Shown here one piece after another: positions 32,485 to 42,300 of a stretch of DNA of 64,000 nucleotides (positions are counted from its first letter, which is position 1; every line of letters begins with the position of its first letter). The notes under the pieces are model-generated. The model was not told where the DNA came from and made no database searches. It worked only from the letters and a program-made list of their open reading frames with translations. The stretch comes from JAJFJD01 sp965228975 (GTDB lineage Bacteria; Pseudomonadota; Alphaproteobacteria; UBA8366). The DNA lies in NCBI GenBank assembly GCA_965228975.1, contig OZ245851.1:4216001-4280000 (forward strand), read 5' to 3'. Made by a program: the position numbers and the translations under genes.

Positions 32485-33519
32485 GTGGAGCCGCGAATTC
32501 CCATTCAGAACCTTTACTATCTCTTCTGCTACGCATGGAACCGGCTCGAAGAAGGTGAGGTCGTCGACGTAGCGGGTGTCGAAAGCCCCGAACTAGCTGA
32601 CCTGTTTGCCAAAGTGCTCGCGAGCGGTGTGAAACATCTCATCCGTAGAGGTATCGATCGTGGCTATGTGCCGGTCGACGAGGAATTATCGATTCTTCGG
32701 GGACGAGTAAATTTTCAGGGCAGCATGCAACTTTTTCTTCGACGAGCTCCCAGGCTGCGTTGCGAATATGACGAGCTGGAACATGACGTGCTCACCAACC
32801 AGATTCTCAAAGCCACAATATCGCGGATCATCAAAGTGCCTGAGCTGGACAGGGATTTGGCCCACGAGCTTCGAACTCTCTCGAAATATTTTCACGACGT
32901 TTCTGAACCGAGATTATCAAAGCCGCTATTTCGACAGGTACAGATACATCGGAATAATGCGTTTTATGATTTCCTTATCCGGATCTGTGAGTTCATCTAT
33001 GAATGCACCTTGCCGGAAGCCGGTGGAGAACGATACCGCTTTTCCGACATCCTTCGCGATGAGCAAAAAATGGCCCTCGTGTTTCAAGATTTTGTCCGCA
33101 ACTTCTTCCGAATCGAACAAACGCAGTATCAGGTCACACCCCTCCAAATGCGCTGGGACGCAACTTCAGATGACGAACACCTCAAGATGCTTCCTGTGAT
33201 GCGAACGGACATTCATCTCGAAAATGAAGACCAACGAAAGATCATCGATACGAAATATTACGCGGAAGCGCTCCAGGTTCATCACGGCAAGAGCTCTATT
33301 CGGTCCGAAAATCTGTATCAGATTTTTTCCTACCTAAAAAACGCGGAAGCGATTGGGCCTGAATACCAGAACGCTGAAGGGATACTTCTCTATCCGGCTG
33401 TAGGTGAAAACCTAGAGTTTGGGGCAAATATCCAGGGGCACCATATTCGTGTTCACACAGTTAATTTGGACCAACCGTGGCAAACTATTCGTTCGGATTT
33501 ACTCGCATTGGTCGGCTAG
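32485..33519 (+). CDS. mcrC: McrC-like nuclease subunit of a type IV restriction system
   Basis: A 344-residue McrC. The N-terminal segment IPIQNLYYLFCYAWNRL is the family signature. A PD-(D/E)XK nuclease site lies near the C-terminus: TDIHLEN (Asp), then IIDTKYYAE with the Asp-x-Lys pair (about residues 235-260). It starts most simply at GTG 32485, two bases after the mcrB stop; an upstream in-frame ATG at 32452 overlapping mcrB is the alternative. With McrB it would cut DNA carrying modified cytosines or similar bases. Confidence 0.9.
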   Translation: MEPRIPIQNLYYLFCYAWNRLEEGEVVDVAGVESPELADLFAKVLASGVKHLIRRGIDRGYVPVDEELSILRGRVNFQGSMQLFLRRAPRLRCEYDELEHDVLTNQILKATISRIIKVPELDRDLAHELRTLSKYFHDVSEPRLSKPLFRQVQIHRNNAFYDFLIRICEFIYECTLPEAGGERYRFSDILRDEQKMALVFQDFVRNFFRIEQTQYQVTPLQMRWDATSDDEHLKMLPVMRTDIHLENEDQRKIIDTKYYAEALQVHHGKSSIRSENLYQIFSYLKNAEAIGPEYQNAEGILLYPAVGENLEFGANIQGHHIRVHTVNLDQPWQTIRSDLLALVG

Positions 33520-33630
33520 GACTGATTCGGGATTCCCGAGCCAAACTTGCGCGGTGCTCATGCTACAACTTACATGTCTATCAAGAATGATATGGCTTGA
33601 CCTGAAGGTCTAATTTAAGAGTTGAAAACT

Positions 33631-33649
33631 AAATACGTATTGCGTATAT
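33631..33649. promoter_or_regulatory. Inverted-repeat site upstream of the MerR-type gene
   Basis: Contains ATACG-TATTG-CGTAT (33633-33647), a perfect 5-5-5 palindrome immediately before the first ATG of the MerR-type gene. Its reverse complement recurs at 34151-34169 with 16 of 19 bases matching. Confidence 0.55.
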
Positions 33650-34136
33650 GTTTTTTATGCAGGAGGAAGTTTACACTCTTTCCGACCTCGTGGAATTGAC
33701 TGGCGCAAAGCGCCGAGCCATTCAGATCTGGACTGATCGTGGCGTTCTGATCCCAGTTTCCGGAACGGAAAGTGCCGGCAGCGGCACTCATCGACGATAC
33801 AAGCAGCAAGAGCTGGAAATCGCCGCGATCCTGACTCCCCTATCTCAGATGGGTGTGCCAATTGGACACCTCGGTCGGGTCGCAACGCACTTGCGTAAAT
33901 TGAAGCTCTGGACCTGCCGCGGAAGCGACCAGGCAAGAGGCGACCTTGAGATCGTCGAAATGGCACGAAAGGGTGTGGGAGAGAACTACATGCTTTTCTC
34001 TGATATTGGAGCAAAGCGTCCGAGCATCGAATTCTTGTCGGGAAAAAAAGGCATCGCAAATGTTCGGCTTCCAGAGAAAGCAAGCAGCGGCATATTGATC
34101 AACTTGAATAAAGCATGGATGAACATGAGCCGCTAA
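33648..34136 (+). CDS. MerR-family HTH regulator
   Basis: A 162-residue protein. Residues about 8-75 form a MerR winged helix (YTLSDLVELTGAKRRAIQIW, then GTHRRYKQQELEIAAIL). The effector half (about 85-162) is not recognised and has one Cys only. The start may be ATG 33648 or ATG 33657 (MQEEVYTL), since the palindrome abuts the first. A second, inverted copy of the palindrome lies 15 bp after the stop and before the methyltransferase gene, so the protein probably controls both itself and the downstream cassette. Cargo regulators of this type are common in defence islands. Confidence 0.8.
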   Translation: MFFMQEEVYTLSDLVELTGAKRRAIQIWTDRGVLIPVSGTESAGSGTHRRYKQQELEIAAILTPLSQMGVPIGHLGRVATHLRKLKLWTCRGSDQARGDLEIVEMARKGVGENYMLFSDIGAKRPSIEFLSGKKGIANVRLPEKASSGILINLNKAWMNMSR

Positions 34137-34150
34137 TTTTTTGCGTTCAT

Positions 34151-34169
34151 AAATACGTAATACGTTTTT
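34151..34169. promoter_or_regulatory. Inverted-repeat site upstream of the methyltransferase cassette
   Basis: AAATACGTAATACGTTTTT, the reverse complement of the 33631 site with three changes. It lies 60-78 bp before the methyltransferase start, a sensible operator position. Confidence 0.55.
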
Positions 34170-34228
34170 CGTGTTATTGATTTGCAGGATTGATACAGCG
34201 AGACCTTCATCATCAGAGGACTTACGGC

Positions 34229-35632
34229 ATGAGATCGCATCCCAAGACACACAAGCGACCACAATTAGCGTCTGGAGAGCTTCACATAGACGTTCGCGAT
34301 GCCAACACCCTCCTGCCACTCGTCTCCAATGCACGAACGCATTCGAAGAAACAAATCCGGCAGATCGCCAGAAGCATCGAGGCCTTTGGATTCAACAACC
34401 CGATCCTGATTGACGCGGATGACCGGATCATTGCCGGTCACGGCCGACTGCAAGCGGCCCAGCTTATCGGCATGAAGCAAGTGCCGACGATCAGGATCGA
34501 GCATCTCAGCGAAGCCGAACGGCGCGCATTTATACTTGCGGATAACAGGCTTGCGGAGAAGGCCGGCTGGGATGACGAAATCCTCAAAATCGAGTTGCAG
34601 TTCCTGACCGAGTTTGACCTCGATTTTGACGTCACGTTGACGGGCTTCGAGACGCCCGAGATCGACTTGTTGATCGGCGCTGGCGACGAAGTAAACACCG
34701 TCGACGAGGTCGACGAAATCGCCGAACAGGATTTCACTGCGCCGCCGGTGTCACGTTCTGGCGACTTATGGCGTCTTGGCCCACACCGGCTGCTCTGCGG
34801 CGACGCACGGGATCCAGCTTCATTTGCGAATGTTCTGGACGGAAAACCGGCTCAGATGGTCTTCACCGACCCTCCCTATAACTTTGACATCGAAGACAAC
34901 GTTTCCGGGCTCGGTCGAACAAAGCACCAGAACTTCTTCATGGCGTCAGGCGAGATGAGCCCCGAGGAATTTACCAGCTTCCTGACCCAGACGCTACGGC
35001 TGGCGCATGAGCACAGCGTCGATGGTTCGCTGCATTACGTTTTCATGGACTGGCGGCACCTGCGGGAATTGCTTGCCGCCAGCGAACGAGTTTATGACGA
35101 GACGAAGGCGCTTTGTGTCTGGAACAAGACAAACGCCGGCATGGGAAGTCTCTACCGGTCCCAGCACGAGTTGATCCTGGTCTTCAAGAAGGGCAAGGCG
35201 CCACACATCAACAACGTGCAGCTTGGCGCGCACGGCCGGAACCGCACCAATGTCTGGACCTATCCAGGCGTCAATACGTTCCGCGATGGGCGACTGGAAG
35301 AGCTCTCCCTGCACCCGACGGTCAAGCCCGTAGGGCTTGTGGCCGATGCCATCCTCGATGCCTCGGACCGAAACGGAATCGTACTTGACCCCTTCATCGG
35401 ATCTGGCACGACCATCCTGGCGGCGGAACGCACAGGCCGCATTGCATGCGGCCAGGAAATCGACTCCCGCTATGTCGATGGCGCAATTCGTCGCTGGGAG
35501 GCAGCGACGGGCAAAACCGCTCGGCATGCGGAGACCGGCTTGACGCTCGACGCTCTCGCTGAACGGCGCGGGGTCGACGGAGAACAGGGTCATACAGCGG
35601 AAAATAGGAATGCCGATGCCCAGGCGTCGTGA
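34229..35632 (+). CDS. ParB-like domain fused to a DNA N4/N6 methyltransferase
   Basis: A 467-residue protein. The N-terminal ParB/sulfiredoxin-like domain (about residues 25-115) has NPILIDADDRIIAGHGRLQA. The methyltransferase follows in beta-class order: catalytic motif IV TDPPYNFD (about 208-215), then the SAM motif I at the far end, LDPFIGSGTTILAAE (about 384-398). It would methylate an amino group of adenine or cytosine. No cognate endonuclease is adjacent. Its 3' end overlaps the DUF5681 gene by 23 bp, and a terminase gene follows. The start at 34229 (MRSHPKT) is chosen; ATT/ATG options upstream are weaker. Confidence 0.88.
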   Translation: MRSHPKTHKRPQLASGELHIDVRDANTLLPLVSNARTHSKKQIRQIARSIEAFGFNNPILIDADDRIIAGHGRLQAAQLIGMKQVPTIRIEHLSEAERRAFILADNRLAEKAGWDDEILKIELQFLTEFDLDFDVTLTGFETPEIDLLIGAGDEVNTVDEVDEIAEQDFTAPPVSRSGDLWRLGPHRLLCGDARDPASFANVLDGKPAQMVFTDPPYNFDIEDNVSGLGRTKHQNFFMASGEMSPEEFTSFLTQTLRLAHEHSVDGSLHYVFMDWRHLRELLAASERVYDETKALCVWNKTNAGMGSLYRSQHELILVFKKGKAPHINNVQLGAHGRNRTNVWTYPGVNTFRDGRLEELSLHPTVKPVGLVADAILDASDRNGIVLDPFIGSGTTILAAERTGRIACGQEIDSRYVDGAIRRWEAATGKTARHAETGLTLDALAERRGVDGEQGHTAENRNADAQAS

Positions 35633-36020
35633 TTACGAGATTGGCTACGGCAAACCGCCGAAGCGCACCCGCTTCAAGCGGGGAAGGTCCGGCAACCCAA
35701 AGGGGCGCCCGAAGGGATCAAGAAATCTCCAGACGGATCTCGAAGAAGAGCTCAAACGTCAGGTCGTGATACGGGAAGACGGCAAGCCCAAGCAGGTCAG
35801 CAAGCAGCGCGCGACCGTCATGTCGCTCTTCAACAAAGCCATGCAAGGCGACCCTCCCGCGATCCGGATCCTGTTCGAACTGATCAGGCAGTTCGAAGAA
35901 AAGAAGGCCGAAGATATCGAGGCGAGGACGCCATCCCGGGATGATATGGAGATTCTCAAAGACTACGAGAAGCAAATCAGACAACAGCTATCGAAGGAAG
36001 ACGCCGATGATAAAGGATGA
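35610..36020 (+). CDS. DUF5681 domain protein
   Basis: A 136-residue, highly charged protein. The N-terminus has YEIGYGKPPKRTRFKRG followed by SGNPKGRPKGSRN, the signature of DUF5681. The remainder is helical and acidic/basic, ending in a coiled-coil-like stretch. The family has no confirmed function; the gene often precedes a large terminase and could be a small-terminase analogue or DNA-binding adaptor. It overlaps the methyltransferase upstream (23 bp) and the terminase downstream (14 bp), so the three genes form one translationally coupled unit. Confidence 0.85.
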   Translation: MPMPRRRDYEIGYGKPPKRTRFKRGRSGNPKGRPKGSRNLQTDLEEELKRQVVIREDGKPKQVSKQRATVMSLFNKAMQGDPPAIRILFELIRQFEEKKAEDIEARTPSRDDMEILKDYEKQIRQQLSKEDADDKG

Positions 36021-37434
36021 TCCTGCATTCGTGGACGCGCTGTTGCGAAACCACCTGCCGGCCTTCATCCGAAAGTCTTTCGGCACCGTGGTGCCCGGGA
36101 GGGAGTATCTACATAACTGGCACATCGATGCGATGGCTTTTCATCTCGAGATGTGCCGTATCAGAAAAATCAAGCGGCTGGTGATCAACGTGCCGCCCCG
36201 TCACCTTAAATCCATCAGCGCGTCCGTCGCCTTCCCCGCATGGGCTCTGGGGCACGACCCGAGTCTCCGCTTTATCTGCGTGAGCTATGGACAGGAACTC
36301 GCGCTGAAACATGCTCTGGATTGCCGCGCCGTCATGAAATCATCCTGGTACCAACGGCTCTTTCCGCAAACACGTATCGACCCATTAAGGGACACCCAGG
36401 CGGAGTTCATGACGACGAAACGCGGGACTCGACTGGCAACGTCAATAGGCGGGTCTTTGACCGGCCGCGGAGGAAACTTCATCATCATCGATGATCCGCA
36501 TAAACCGGACGAAGCCCTGTCCCAGGCGTACCGTGATAGGGTCAACGATTGGTATCGCAACACGTTATTTTCGCGTCTCGACGATAAGGAACGCGATGTC
36601 GTTATCGTGATTCAGCAGCGACTGCACGAAGACGACCTGGCCGGCTATCTGCTCGACCAGCCCGGTACCTTCGATCTGACCTTGCCGGCCATTGGAGAAG
36701 AAAATGTCGACATTCAGATCGGCATCGACAGGCTTAACGGGCGAGACATCATCTACACCCATGAGGACGGCGAGCCGCTGCATCCGGCGCGTGAAGGTCT
36801 CGAAACGCTGGAGCGTATCAAAGCGGAAATCGGCAGCTATGCCTTCGCGGCGCAATACCAGCAACGTCCGGCGCCCTACGGCGGCGGGATGGTTAAATGG
36901 CACTGGTTTCTCTTCTACGACGAAATGCCAAAACGCCAGGACGGGGACCAGGTCGTTCAGTCGTGGGATACCGCGTTTACCGCCGAGGAGGCAAGCAGCT
37001 ACACCGTTTGCACGACGTGGCTGATCCGAGCCAATAGATTTCACCTGCTCGACGTCTTCCGCCGCCGTTTGGAGTATCCCGAACTGAAAAATGCTTTGAA
37101 ACAGCAGCGGGAACGCCATTGGCCCGATACCATTCTGATCGAAAACAAGGGGTCGGGCACGATGCTCATTCAGGAGTTGCGCCAAGAGTACGATCTATGG
37201 CCCATCGCGATTCAACCTGAAGCCGACAAGGCGACCCGGATGATGACGCAGACCTCGCTGATCGAAGCGGGCCGGGTTCTATTGCCGCGAGAGGCAACGT
37301 GGCTGGCCAAATTCCGCCACGAGCTCGTCACCTTCCCGAACGGACGTCATGACGACCAGGTAGATAGCGTGTCACAGTTCCTGAACTGGGCCAGGGGCAG
37401 AGGGTCTGGAAAAGCAATATTCCACATCTCGTGA
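36007..37434 (+). CDS. Phage-type terminase large subunit (TerL)
   Basis: A 475-residue TerL. The ATPase half has a variant Walker A NVPPRHLKSISASV (about residues 57-70) and Walker B FIIIDDPHKP (about 157-166). The RNase H-like nuclease half has QSWDTAF (first Asp), ILIENKGSG (Glu) and RHDDQVDSVSQFLNW (final Asp pair). All catalytic residues are present. It overlaps the DUF5681 gene by 14 bp. No portal, capsid, tail or lysis gene is nearby, so this is not a prophage; the terminase has been recruited into a small cassette. Confidence 0.88.
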   Translation: MIKDDPAFVDALLRNHLPAFIRKSFGTVVPGREYLHNWHIDAMAFHLEMCRIRKIKRLVINVPPRHLKSISASVAFPAWALGHDPSLRFICVSYGQELALKHALDCRAVMKSSWYQRLFPQTRIDPLRDTQAEFMTTKRGTRLATSIGGSLTGRGGNFIIIDDPHKPDEALSQAYRDRVNDWYRNTLFSRLDDKERDVVIVIQQRLHEDDLAGYLLDQPGTFDLTLPAIGEENVDIQIGIDRLNGRDIIYTHEDGEPLHPAREGLETLERIKAEIGSYAFAAQYQQRPAPYGGGMVKWHWFLFYDEMPKRQDGDQVVQSWDTAFTAEEASSYTVCTTWLIRANRFHLLDVFRRRLEYPELKNALKQQRERHWPDTILIENKGSGTMLIQELRQEYDLWPIAIQPEADKATRMMTQTSLIEAGRVLLPREATWLAKFRHELVTFPNGRHDDQVDSVSQFLNWARGRGSGKAIFHIS

Positions 37435-37623
37435 AGACAGCATCGGTCAAGGCCGATTCGAAACTGGTTTCTGGAATCTGCGAATTAAGATCATGGCGAC
37501 GAGCGTACTGGCTCGACGTCTGGACGCCGGTCGCTGTTTGTGACCTCTACACTGTCGCCACTTTGAGCCGACTCCCATCGATAGAGGAGGTGCGCTGCGA
37601 CCGAGACTGAACGCGGGTTCAGG

Positions 37624-39105
37624 TCATAATGCCCGGATGCCATCGAGTAACACGCGAGTCGCAACACAGTCGTCTTCGTTGTAATCGAGGATGCGCTTCT
37701 TGATCGAATTGTCCCCCGTCTGGACCCAGCGGTCGAACCACTCGATCGAGGCAGCGCCAGAGGGGTGCGTATCCCGCCAGTTGAAACCAAGAAATTTAGC
37801 AAGCGTCTTGATTGAGTGATCCCGCGTGGGCCACTCCGTCGCCTTCTTGACGACATCGAAGTAGAGATCGATGGACTGGTCAGGGTCGAAGAGATCCTCG
37901 ATATCGTCTACCGAACAGACGGATGGGTGTTTCGATTGCAACTGGCGCCAGATCGTCCGCTCGTATTTCGAGTAGTAATAGACCGTGCAAGGCCGCCTAT
38001 CGGTGATGTACCGCCACGCCTCGGTGAACGCTCGTTCCTCTTCCTCGGCAGTGACGGCATCCGTGAAGAAGGCGACATATTGCTCGGTCGCATTATCGCC
38101 GCCGCGGCGTTCGACAAAACCGTGCAGGTAACAGAGGTCGCGCATCGGATCGACCTCGATATCGAAGAAAAGCTCGGTATCCGACGTCGGCAGGCTGAGC
38201 GGCGTGGTCAGGTAGGGCACAGCTCCCGCGGTCTTGTTAAGCTTCGCCCGGTCATGGAACTTCCGCAACGTATCAGGGCCGATTCCCTTGAATGCGCTCT
38301 TCTTGCCGGAGATGAAGGTCTCGATATTGACCGCGGCCAGTTCCGAGACGGTCGCGATCTGATCGATCATGACATCACGCTTGGCCCGGCCCAGTTCGGG
38401 CAACAATGTTAGGTCATCGGCCTTATCGAGATTGGCCATGCAGGCCGTATACCAGTGGCACAGCTTGCAAGCGCCGCTATAGGCCGGGTTGGTTTTCTCT
38501 GTCCGCGCGACGATGCCCTGCGCGCGTTGAAGCGTGTCCTGATAGATGTCCCAGATCATCCAGGGGTTCCGCTTACCTTGCGGCTCTTCGAGATCATAGG
38601 TGACCTCTTCACCATGGACGTCCCAGATAAACGGGCGCCTGGACGCGGCTAGACCGCGACGCTCGAGAATATCGGTATAGAGGGCCAGCTGGACGCCATA
38701 GTGTTTTTTCAGCCTGGCGTTATCGTCTTGCCCCTCTTCGCCAGAACCCGATTTGATGTCTCCCGCGACGTAGCCGTCGCCTTTCCGTCGCAGGAGGTCT
38801 GGATCGCCCAGGAGGTCGTCGGCGGAAATGCGCGCGCTGTAGATCAGCGTCTCGCCGCGCTGCATTGCCTCGAGCGTCCGACGCTCCTTCTCGTCGCCGC
38901 CATATGGCGAGAGATCGAGCATTGGAACTTCCAGGCCATCGATTACCTCATGTTCGTAGGCTGTACCCTTTTCCCAGAGCAGCTGGACGAACGGGTTGAT
39001 CTCATCGCGCCTGGCGGGGTCGCCAAACAGGTCCATGGTGGGCCGATGCGGGCACTGGACAAGGTCGTAGAGCATGGCCGCTGTGATATTGCTCGAGCGC
39101 TTCAT
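37624..39105 (-). CDS. TM0106-family RecB-like nuclease with C-terminal RNase H-like domain
   Basis: A 493-residue predicted nuclease. The N-terminal PD-(D/E)XK domain shows RKGDGYVAGDIKSG (Asp and Asp-x-Lys, about residues 107-120). An Fe-S-type cysteine set (one in LVQCPH near residue 18, three in ACKLCHWYTAC near 212-222) resembles Cas4 and AddB. The C-terminal half is a DnaQ/RNase H_2-like domain: FFDIEVDP, YYYSKYE, and DYNEDDCVAT. The protein may process single strands or ends in repair or defence. It is transcribed against the terminase cassette. The upstream neighbour on its strand is an exonuclease remnant. Confidence 0.85.
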   Translation of the reverse strand: MKRSSNITAAMLYDLVQCPHRPTMDLFGDPARRDEINPFVQLLWEKGTAYEHEVIDGLEVPMLDLSPYGGDEKERRTLEAMQRGETLIYSARISADDLLGDPDLLRRKGDGYVAGDIKSGSGEEGQDDNARLKKHYGVQLALYTDILERRGLAASRRPFIWDVHGEEVTYDLEEPQGKRNPWMIWDIYQDTLQRAQGIVARTEKTNPAYSGACKLCHWYTACMANLDKADDLTLLPELGRAKRDVMIDQIATVSELAAVNIETFISGKKSAFKGIGPDTLRKFHDRAKLNKTAGAVPYLTTPLSLPTSDTELFFDIEVDPMRDLCYLHGFVERRGGDNATEQYVAFFTDAVTAEEEERAFTEAWRYITDRRPCTVYYYSKYERTIWRQLQSKHPSVCSVDDIEDLFDPDQSIDLYFDVVKKATEWPTRDHSIKTLAKFLGFNWRDTHPSGAASIEWFDRWVQTGDNSIKKRILDYNEDDCVATRVLLDGIRAL

Positions 39106-39350
39106 CCGTCAAAACTCCACAGCCGTTCGGAATACCGTTCGAGCGCCGTGATCGCGTGTACCGGGACCGAAATTTCGGCCGGTCGTCGGGAGCGCCTGAG
39201 CAAGAAGTGCGAGGGACGCCTCGCAATCCGCAAACGCATGGTACCCGTCATAGAACCAGCCGAAATGCAGCCCGGGATAGTCAAGCTTCCAGGCGGAGAA
39301 TTTTTCATGAACCCAATTCTCACCGTCCAGTTTGCAGGGGGCCGGTCAAT
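39102..39350 (-). pseudogene. Remnant of a DnaQ-like 3'-5' exonuclease
   Basis: On the minus strand, after 39330, one frame reads EKFSAWKLDYPGLHFGWFYD and then YHAFADCEASLALLAQALP. The (F/Y)HAxADC pattern is the last conserved block (His and Asp) of DEDDh exonucleases. The frame then shifts, and the continuation ALERYSERLWSFDG is in a different frame. The N-terminal exonuclease motifs are missing. It ends at the start codon of the TM0106-type gene. Confidence 0.55.
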
Positions 39351-39367
39351 TCGATCCAGCAAATCGC

Positions 39368-42300
39368 TCAGATCAGAACGCCTCTTTCTTCGACATGGCT
39401 TCCGCTTGGTTTTTTGCTGATCCAAAAGCCGTTGGGAATTGATTGCTGGACAAGCGATACGTGCGAAATCAATCCAACCGCGCGGTTTTGGCCTACAAGA
39501 TCTGTCAGAGTCTGAAGTACTTGATCGAGCGTGCCGGCGTCATTCTCAGTGTCGAGACTGCCAAATCCTTCATCGATGAAAATCGTATCTAGCCGAATAC
39601 CACCGCTGACGCTTTCGACGATATCCGAGAGGCCCAGGGCCAATGCGAGCGCAGCAATGAACGTTTCGCCACCGGATAGGGTCGAGGTGGCCCGGGGTCG
39701 GCCTGTGTAGATATCGTTAACGCAAATACCTAGACCACGTCGGGCAATGCCCTTACCGCCTTCTACTTCTCGTTCCAACGTATATCGCCCGCTGGTCATG
39801 GGGCCTAGACGCATATTTGCTGCACGCAAGACCTGGTCGAACATTGCTCCAATTGCAAAGGTTTCGAGATCCAGCCTTGCGTGATTATTGGCATTGAAGA
39901 CTGCGGCAAGATCACGAAGGGACGCTGTCTTTCGTTCAAATTTTTCAATTCGTTTCAACTCTGCAGAAATACCCGAAAGAAGCCTTTTCAGTTGGGACAC
40001 CCGTGCCTCAGCCTTAGCTGCTTCGGCATTTGCGGCATCTCTTGCCTCTATAGCCTCTGTACCGGCCTGCTTTAGAATTTCAAGGTTCGGGCGCTCTACC
40101 CCTTTAATTTCTTTAGACGTGGAGTTCACTTTTTCCTTTGCGATAGCGAGCGCCTTTTCATGAGCAGTGATTGCAACATCAAGCGTTTTGATGTCAGCAA
40201 TTTTCGCTTTGTTCGAATGATATTGCTCAACCGTCATGCCATTCTCGTCGAGACGATTTGCAAATGTTGTCTGAGCCGCTTCCAAACGTTTAAAAGCGAC
40301 TTCGTGGGCCCTTTCCGCACTTTCCGCATCCTTCTTGGCGCCAAGTGCATGTTCCCTAGCGGCTTGCTCCTCTTCTTCTGCTTCTTGCCGGGCTGCACCC
40401 TTCGCTTCGATCGCCTTTTCGTTCACAGCGATTGCTGCGGCAAGTGCCTCTTCGTCCTGCAGTTCAACCGGGATTGCGGACAGCGCGCCTTCCAACTTTT
40501 GATTTGCGAGTGCCAGGTCGGTGTCCGCTTTTTGTTTGGTTGTCCGCGCGCGATCTACCGCCTCTGCCGTCTTCTCAATGTCGGCTTCAATATTCTCAAG
40601 GTCGCCCTCAAGCTGTCCAACATCCACAATTGGACCAAGCGCCTCTATCTGATCTTCAAGAGTATCGACAATTTCCCTAAGCGATTGGGCGTTTTGCTCC
40701 GGCTTCTGAATGGCATCTATGGAAGATTGCCGTTCTTGAACTTTGGTTTTTGCAGACGAGACTTCCGCAAGCGCACTGCTTTCAGACTGACGAGCGCCAT
40801 CAAGGGCCGTCTTAGCATCACGAAACGCGCGGTCGAGACCTGCACTTTCTGCTGTGCCTTTCGTCGGTGAAGGATGATCGATGGATCCGCAGACTGGGCA
40901 GGGCGCCCCTTCGACTAACTTTTCAGCCAAATGTTGTGCTTGGGCGCCAGCAAGTGCGGCTTCTGCCGCATCAAACTGCTTTTGCGCTGTCTTGGCGGCC
41001 GCAACTTTTTTCGCCTGCCCGGCGCTCGCTTGCGTGAGCTGTTCGCGAGCCTTGGTTAGCGCCTTATCAGCTTTCTCATATGTAATCGCAAGATCGAGAG
41101 ATTGTTTAGCAGCCTCTACCTGCGCCGTCAGGCTCCCCCTTTGCTCGGCAGCATTCCGAGCCGCTTGCAACTCTCTTGAAGCATTAGATTGGTTTTTGGT
41201 TAGATTTTTTTGCTTCTTGTCGGCCGCATCGAAGGCCCGGGCAGCTGCAGTAAAAACTGTCTTGGCCGTATGGACCTCACCCTTCAGACTTTCTGCCGCT
41301 TCCAGCGTCTTGCTAAATTGCGCGAGAGTATGGCCGTTGTGACGCAGAAGCTCGATCTCGCTGGCTTTTTCCTTCTCTTTCGATAACTTCGTTTTCGCGC
41401 GCTCCGCCTTCGACTGGGCAGTCTCGCTATTCTTGTTTGCATTGTTGAGATCGTTAAGCGCGTTTCTAACATCACTTTCCGCCTGGATCTCTGCAGCTTC
41501 AACATCGAGTAGCGTGTGAGCAATGCGGGCGTCGCGAAGCGTCGTCGTCCAGCTACGCACCTGTTCGGTTTTGGACCCCAGCATTTCGAGCTCATTGGTC
41601 GCAGACTCGTGCTCCCGAAATTTCGCATCGAGCTGTGTTGCCTTCGATAACTGAGTCTCGGCCTCTTGAGCTTTCTTGTGCAGCTCCTTGGCCCTTGCCA
41701 ATATTTTGACATGGGTCTGTTTCGCTTCAGCAATGCCAGCCTGAAGGGCATCCGGGCTCTCAAATTCTTCTTGTTCGAGCCTTCGAGCACACACCTCCCG
41801 ATCCCTTCGGACCGCTTCTTCAGCTGCGCGTGCATCTTCCTTCATTTTTACGGCAAGACGCTTGTAGAGCGAGACATCGAACAGTTCCCGCAAGATCTTG
41901 AGCCGCTCATCGGTCTTGGCGGTTAGGAAGGTTTCAAACTTTCCCTGCGGCAAAAGCACGATCTGTTTGAACTGCTCAGCGCCATAACCAAGATGTTGGG
42001 CAACCGCGGCCTTTACTGCTCCAACTTTTTTTTCAGCAATGATTTTGCCGCAATTCACGGCGCTGATTGCATCGACGTTGATACCCGTAGCATCGAAAAA
42101 CCAAGCTTCGTGCTGGTCCTTGGTCTCCCCCTCTCCACGTTGCTTCGGACGCATTTGCTCGGGTCGCCGGCGAATTAGATAGCGTCTATCACCTACTTCG
42201 AAGACAAACTCGACTTCCGTAGGACAATCCGCCACCGCATGATCCGACCGAAGTGTGCTTGTCTCCTGATCACTCTTTGCTGCTTCACCGAACAACGCAA

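Noticed and set aside
34229..37434. A prophage
   Set aside because: TerL is the only phage-type gene; there is no portal, capsid, tail, lysis or phage integrase gene in the neighbourhood.
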